In this document: piece after piece, positions 60,729 through 64,000 of the stretch | Layout: the number at the start of each line of letters is the position of its first letter | How positions within the stretch are numbered: the stretch's first letter is position 1 | Source of the DNA: Streptomyces canus | GTDB taxonomy: Bacteria > Actinomycetota > Actinomycetes > Streptomycetales > Streptomycetaceae | Length of the DNA stretch: 64,000 nucleotides | Assembly: GCF_030816965.1 (NCBI RefSeq) | Contig: NZ_JAUSYQ010000002.1 | Coordinates: 7,430,001 to 7,494,000 of the forward strand | Direction: 5' to 3' | Program-made: the position numbers and the translations under genes | The notes under the pieces: model-generated | What the model was told of the DNA's origin: nothing | The model's input: the letters and a program-made list of their open reading frames with translations, nothing else | The model's database searches: none

Positions 60729-62395
60729 CACGACTCCTCCTCGGTGGCGGTCTGCTGGGCGGGCGGCGCGGTGAGCGCCGGTTGCGGCTCGGCCAGTGCC
60801 TCGGGCAGTACGACGGTGAACTCCGCGCCTCCGCCGTCGGCCTCTGCGACGGCCGCGCTGCCGCCCTGACGCTCGGCGAGCTTGCGTACGAGGGAGAGCC
60901 CGAGGCCGCGCCCCCGGTGCGCCGGGGGCTCCTTGGTCGACCAGCCCTCGGTGAAGACCAGTTCCCGTTGTTCCACCGGGATTCCGGGCCCGGTGTCCCG
61001 CACTCTGAGGACGGCGGTACGGCCCTCTGTGCGCAGTTCGACCTCCACGCGCGCGTGGGGAGCCCCGGCGACGGCGTCCAGGGCGTTGTCCACGAGGTTG
61101 CCGACGATCGTGACCAGCCCGCTCGGATCGACCAACCGGTCCGGCAGCCGGGTCCGGTCGGAGACCCACAGGGCGACACCGCGCTCGGCCGCGACGGTCG
61201 CCTTGCCCACCAGCAGTGCCGCGAGCAGCGGATCCTCGATCTTCTCGGTGACCTGCTCCGCGGTAGCCCGGTGGTCGCCGACGACCTCTCCGACGAACTC
61301 CACGGCGTCGTCGTACATCTCCAGCTCCAGCAGTCCCAGGAGCGTGTGCATCCGGTTGGCGTGCTCGTGGTCCTGGGCGCGCAGGGCGTCGATCAGACCG
61401 TGGGTCGAGTCGAGCTCCCGGCCGAGCTGCTCCAGTTCGGTGCGGTCGCGCAGGGTGGCGACGGCACCGCCGTCGTCGGTGGGCATGCGGTTGGCGACCA
61501 GCACTCGCTGGCCGCGGACGGTGATCAGATCGGTGCCCGTCACCCGTCCGGCCAGGACGTCGGCGGTCCGGCCGCCGCCCAGGGCCTCGTCCGGGGGCCG
61601 GCCGACGGCCTCGTCCCCGATGCTCAGCAGGCGGCGGGCCTCGTCGTTGAGCAGGCGGATGCGCCCGGTCCGATCCAGGGCGACGACGCCTTCCCGGATG
61701 CCGTGCAGCATGGCCTCGCGCTCGGCGAGGAGGGCGGAGATATCGGAGAAGGCCAGGTCACGAGTCTGTCGCTGGACCCTCCGGGAGATCAGCCAGGCCG
61801 CCAGCGCGCCGACGGCGAGGGCCCCGCCGGCGTAGGCGAAAAGCCCCGGGATCGCATGGATCAGCCGGGCACGCACGCTGTCGTAGGCGATGCCGACGGA
61901 GACCGCCCCGACGATCTTGTGTTCGCTGTCGTACAGGGGCACCTTGCCGCGGGCGGTGCGGCCCAGGGTGCCACTGTCGATCTGCATGATCTCCTTGCCC
62001 GCCAGGGCCTGGCCCGGGTCGGTCGAGACGATCCTGCCGACCTCGCTGCGAGTGGGGTGCGACCAGCGGACGCCCCGCCAGTCCATCACCACGACGTACT
62101 CGGCCCCGGTCGCCCTGCGGATCCTCTCGGCCTCCCGCTGGACGGGGCCGGTGGGCAGCGGGGGCGTGTCCGTGACCTGCTCGGCGATCTGCGACTCGGC
62201 GGCCGTGGTCTGGGCGATGGCGAGCGCCCGGCGCATCGCCTGGTCGTCGAGTTGGTTGCTCAGAGGCGCGAGGAACAGACCGGTCGCGAGCACCGCGACT
62301 CCCGCGGCGATCGCCAGCTGCATCAGGAGCACCTGCGAGAACGCCCGGCGGGGCAGCCCGAGGCGCAGGCGGCGGGCGGGGGGAGTGCGGCTCAT
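60728..62395 (-). CDS. CitA/DcuS-type sensor histidine kinase
   Basis: This 555-residue kinase has an N-terminal membrane helix (VLLMQLAIAAGVAVLATGLFLA), an extracellular PAS-like CitA/DcuS sensor (GAEYVVVMDWRGVRWSHPTRSEVG, VGAVSVGIAYDSV), and a second membrane helix (LFAYAGGALAVGALAAWLI). A cytoplasmic PAS domain, the HisKA-like box DHEHANRMHTLLGLLELEMYDDA with His at about 360, and an HATPase domain (NLVDNALDAV, RDTGPGIPV, GRGLGLSLVRKLAERQGG) follow. Relatives sense citrate, C4-dicarboxylates or similar acids. The ATG at 62395 is supported by a TACCGT hexamer 7 nt upstream. Confidence 0.93.
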   Translation of the reverse strand: MSRTPPARRLRLGLPRRAFSQVLLMQLAIAAGVAVLATGLFLAPLSNQLDDQAMRRALAIAQTTAAESQIAEQVTDTPPLPTGPVQREAERIRRATGAEYVVVMDWRGVRWSHPTRSEVGRIVSTDPGQALAGKEIMQIDSGTLGRTARGKVPLYDSEHKIVGAVSVGIAYDSVRARLIHAIPGLFAYAGGALAVGALAAWLISRRVQRQTRDLAFSDISALLAEREAMLHGIREGVVALDRTGRIRLLNDEARRLLSIGDEAVGRPPDEALGGGRTADVLAGRVTGTDLITVRGQRVLVANRMPTDDGGAVATLRDRTELEQLGRELDSTHGLIDALRAQDHEHANRMHTLLGLLELEMYDDAVEFVGEVVGDHRATAEQVTEKIEDPLLAALLVGKATVAAERGVALWVSDRTRLPDRLVDPSGLVTIVGNLVDNALDAVAGAPHARVEVELRTEGRTAVLRVRDTGPGIPVEQRELVFTEGWSTKEPPAHRGRGLGLSLVRKLAERQGGSAAVAEADGGGAEFTVVLPEALAEPQPALTAPPAQQTATEEES

Positions 62396-62402
62396 ACCCA
62401 AG

Positions 62403-62408
62403 ACGGTA
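62403..62408 (-). promoter_or_regulatory. Putative -10 TACCGT of leaderless kinase gene
   Basis: Read on the minus strand, TACCGT fits TANNNT and ends 7 nt before the ATG at 62395, with CTTGGGT between. The same hexamer occurs before the ABC ATPase gene. Confidence 0.45.
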
Positions 62409-62484
62409 CGTGGAGGTGTCCCATCCACCGCAGGGGGTGGACATGGATTTCTTGATCAATGCGTGGACGGGCCCGCTGGTCCGG

Positions 62485-63429
62485 TCAGCTCGCCAGCGCT
62501 GCCGATGTCCTCAGCTCGTGCACCGCCACGACGTCCATCCGCGCAGGTGAGCCGAGCGCCGACGCACCGCAGCTCTCCGGCCGGGGCGGCAGGGACGCGG
62601 TCTGGGTCACGAGGACGCGCCAGTGGCGGCCGTCGGCGTGTGCGACGGTCACCTCCCAGTGCGGGGCAGCGCCGTCCGTTCGTACGACTGTCAGCGCCTC
62701 CGCCGCGTATTCGCGCACCGCCGTGCGTACAGCCAGCTCGGCCGCCTGGCCGGGACGCTCCCAGGCCGAGCTGCCGCGGCACCCCTCGACCACGATGCGC
62801 CCCTCCTGGACGCTGTGGAGGACTTCCTTGACGGCATGGGCCTCTGCGCGGCCGTAGGCATAGCCGTACGGCAGGACGAGCAGCGTCGGGGAGAACCGGT
62901 GACCACCCAGATGGGTGACCTCCCAGGCGCCCTCGACACCCGAGGCGGCCAGTTCCGCGGCCAGCGGGCGGCCGAGGAGCGCGCAGCAGCGGTCCCGCTT
63001 GCCGTTGGTGCAGACAAGCGCGAGGGGATCGCCGGTGTGGGGCCGCCCACCGAGCACGGAGTCGAAGGTGGCGTGCTCGCCCCTGCCGAGCGCGGCGAGG
63101 TCCAGGTCGAGCAGGTCCCTCGGCTCGCGGGTCGTCGCACTGTGCAGCCACACGTTGCCGGGCACGGTGTGGGCGGCGTACACCTGCCGGGTGGTGGGTG
63201 TTCCGCTGTCGGCGTGCCGTCCGGGGCGGCGGATGAGCGCGATGCGCAGGCCCGTGTCCTTCGCCGCGGCCTCCAGGGCACGCCCCAACGCGGGGTCCAG
63301 GTGGCTCGAAGTGAGCGCCTTGGCGCCCCAGGGACCGGATTGTTCCAACAGCAGCCAGGTCCGCGCGGTGGCCGCGGTTCCGGAAACGGGCTCGTCGAGG
63401 TCGTGCGAGACCGTTGAGCAGGTACTCAC
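62485..63429 (-). CDS. Sucrase/ferredoxin-like family protein
   Basis: This 314-residue protein of the sucrase/ferredoxin-like family has a thioredoxin-like [2Fe-2S] ferredoxin fold. The cluster region shows the pattern LVCTNGKRDRCCALLGRPLAAE and EVTHLGGHRFSPTLLVLPYG, giving cysteines and histidines that can bind a [2Fe-2S] cluster. The GTG at 63429 gives MSTCSTVSHDLDEPV. An iron box and -10 hexamer end immediately upstream, so it is probably transcribed without a leader and repressed by DmdR/IdeR when iron is plentiful. It may be a reductase in iron handling, which is inference. It lies 53 bp downstream of the citrate synthase gene on the same strand. Confidence 0.87.
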   Translation of the reverse strand: MSTCSTVSHDLDEPVSGTAATARTWLLLEQSGPWGAKALTSSHLDPALGRALEAAAKDTGLRIALIRRPGRHADSGTPTTRQVYAAHTVPGNVWLHSATTREPRDLLDLDLAALGRGEHATFDSVLGGRPHTGDPLALVCTNGKRDRCCALLGRPLAAELAASGVEGAWEVTHLGGHRFSPTLLVLPYGYAYGRAEAHAVKEVLHSVQEGRIVVEGCRGSSAWERPGQAAELAVRTAVREYAAEALTVVRTDGAAPHWEVTVAHADGRHWRVLVTQTASLPPRPESCGASALGSPARMDVVAVHELRTSAALAS

Positions 63430-63448
63430 AGAGGTGAGCCTAACCTGA
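63430..63448 (-). promoter_or_regulatory. DmdR/IdeR iron box overlapping a -10 hexamer
   Basis: Read on the minus strand the site is TCAGGTTAGGCTCACCTCT, matching the DmdR1 consensus TTAGGTTAGGCTCACCTAA at 16 of 19 positions. The TAGGCT inside it is a -10 hexamer 7 nt before the GTG at 63429. A bound repressor would cover the promoter. Confidence 0.85.
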
Positions 63449-63481
63449 CTTGATGCGTGACGACTTCCGGCCGTGCCGCTG

Positions 63482-64000
63482 TCAGCGCTCCGGCAGGGGT
63501 TGGGGCGGCTTCGGGCCCACATAAGTGCCGCTCGGGCGCATGCGCAGGGGGCGTTCCCCGTACTCCTCCAGTGCGTGGGCGATCCAGCCCGCCGTGCGGG
63601 CGACGGCGAAGATCGTCTCGCCCGCCGTGGAGGGCATCCCGGAGGAGGCGGTGAGCGCGGCGAGGGCCAGGTCCACGTTGGCGTGCAGGGGGGTGTGGCG
63701 GGCGGTGGTGGCCACGATGTCGCGGGCCGCGAGGAGTGCGGGTTCTGCGCGCGGGATCTCCTCCAGGAGGGCGAACAGGGCACGCGCGCGTGGGTCTTCG
63801 CCGGGGTAGAGCCGGTGACCGAGGCCCGGGATCCGGCGGCCGGCCCGCAGTTCCTCCGCGATGACGGGGGCCGCGTCGCCCCGGTCGAGCACATCGAGCA
63901 GCAGCTTGTGGGCGAGCCCGCTGGCAGCGCCGTGCAAGGGGCCCTCCAGGACACCGAGTCCGGCGGAGACGGCCGCGTAGGCGTGCGCGTGGGCCGATGC
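63482..64000 (-). CDS. Citrate synthase (C-terminal part; 5' end outside window)
   Basis: The visible 172 residues are the C-terminal large/small domain junction of a citrate synthase: VSAGLGVLEGPLHGAASGLAHK contains the catalytic His of the GPLHGGA-type motif, followed by RIPGLGHRLYPGEDPRARAL with the second catalytic His, and a terminal GYVGPKPPQPLPER-like tail. The Asp-bearing segment lies near the C-terminal NVDLALAAL region. The enzyme condenses oxaloacetate and acetyl-CoA. Streptomyces carry several homologues, so the paralogue cannot be decided. The frame is open through the window edge at 64000. Confidence 0.9.
   Translation of the reverse strand, partial: ASAHAHAYAAVSAGLGVLEGPLHGAASGLAHKLLLDVLDRGDAAPVIAEELRAGRRIPGLGHRLYPGEDPRARALFALLEEIPRAEPALLAARDIVATTARHTPLHANVDLALAALTASSGMPSTAGETIFAVARTAGWIAHALEEYGERPLRMRPSGTYVGPKPPQPLPER

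Overview
The window is a stretch of core chromosome from a high-GC actinomycete, almost certainly a Streptomyces. The evidence is the strong G/C bias at third codon positions, many GTG starts, an HrdB principal sigma factor, an RshA-type (p)ppGpp enzyme, and the gene order miaB-miaA-dapF-rshA-hflX-(siderophore trio)-dinG-lexA-nrdR-nrdJ-rnhB-recQ-hrdB-parE. From memory this matches the SCO5787-SCO5832 part of the S. coelicolor chromosome. I saw no transposase, integrase, CRISPR array, rRNA or tRNA, and no obvious in-frame TTA leucine codon.

Layout. 1-5.4 kb: the end of miaB, small conserved genes, miaA, a membrane protein and dapF. 5.4-12.8 kb: rshA, a secreted M1 peptidase preceded by degenerate direct repeats, hflX, and a trypsin-fold lipoprotein. 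13.1-18.2 kb: a three-gene NRPS-independent siderophore (NIS) module (aminotransferase, IucA/IucC synthetase, GNAT acyltransferase) interspersed with simple-sequence repeats. 18.6-25.8 kb: DNA damage and nucleotide metabolism (DinG-like helicase, lexA with an SOS box, nrdR-nrdJ with paired NrdR boxes). 25.9-32.2 kb: a small anchored protein with an apparent frameshift, TerD, a YdbC/DUF4937-like protein, a histidine phosphatase, an ADP-ribosylglycohydrolase, and a divergent MFS exporter/TetR pair with two identical-length palindromic operators. 32.3-42.4 kb: rnhB, two uncharacterised proteins, a RecQ helicase carrying a C-terminal phosphoribosyltransferase-like motif, a DUF4192 protein, a glycogen-debranching-like protein and an NrtR-like Nudix protein. 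42.4-51.3 kb: a fused ABC transporter, a FadR-type regulator, hrdB, a secreted trypsin, a zinc-ribbon protein and parE. 51.7-64 kb: a NarL-type two-component system in an operon-like run, DUF485 plus a cation/acetate symporter, and a NitT/TauT-type ABC transporter flanked by two paralogous CitB/DcuR-type response regulators, one with its CitA/DcuS-type kinase. The window ends with an iron-box-controlled sucrase/ferredoxin-like gene and the C-terminal part of a citrate synthase.

Two regulatory themes stand out. Many genes have no Shine-Dalgarno sequence but have a TANNNT -10 hexamer 6-8 nt before the start codon, which is the layout of leaderless transcripts. In addition, textbook operators for LexA, NrdR, a TetR repressor and the iron repressor DmdR/IdeR can be read directly. 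The window looks like housekeeping chromosome rather than an island. The most unusual items are the orphan siderophore module with its repeat insertions, the degenerate repeats before the M1 peptidase, the RecQ-PRTase fusion, the paired response regulators around one ABC transporter, and a DmdR box lying on the -10 of a leaderless gene.
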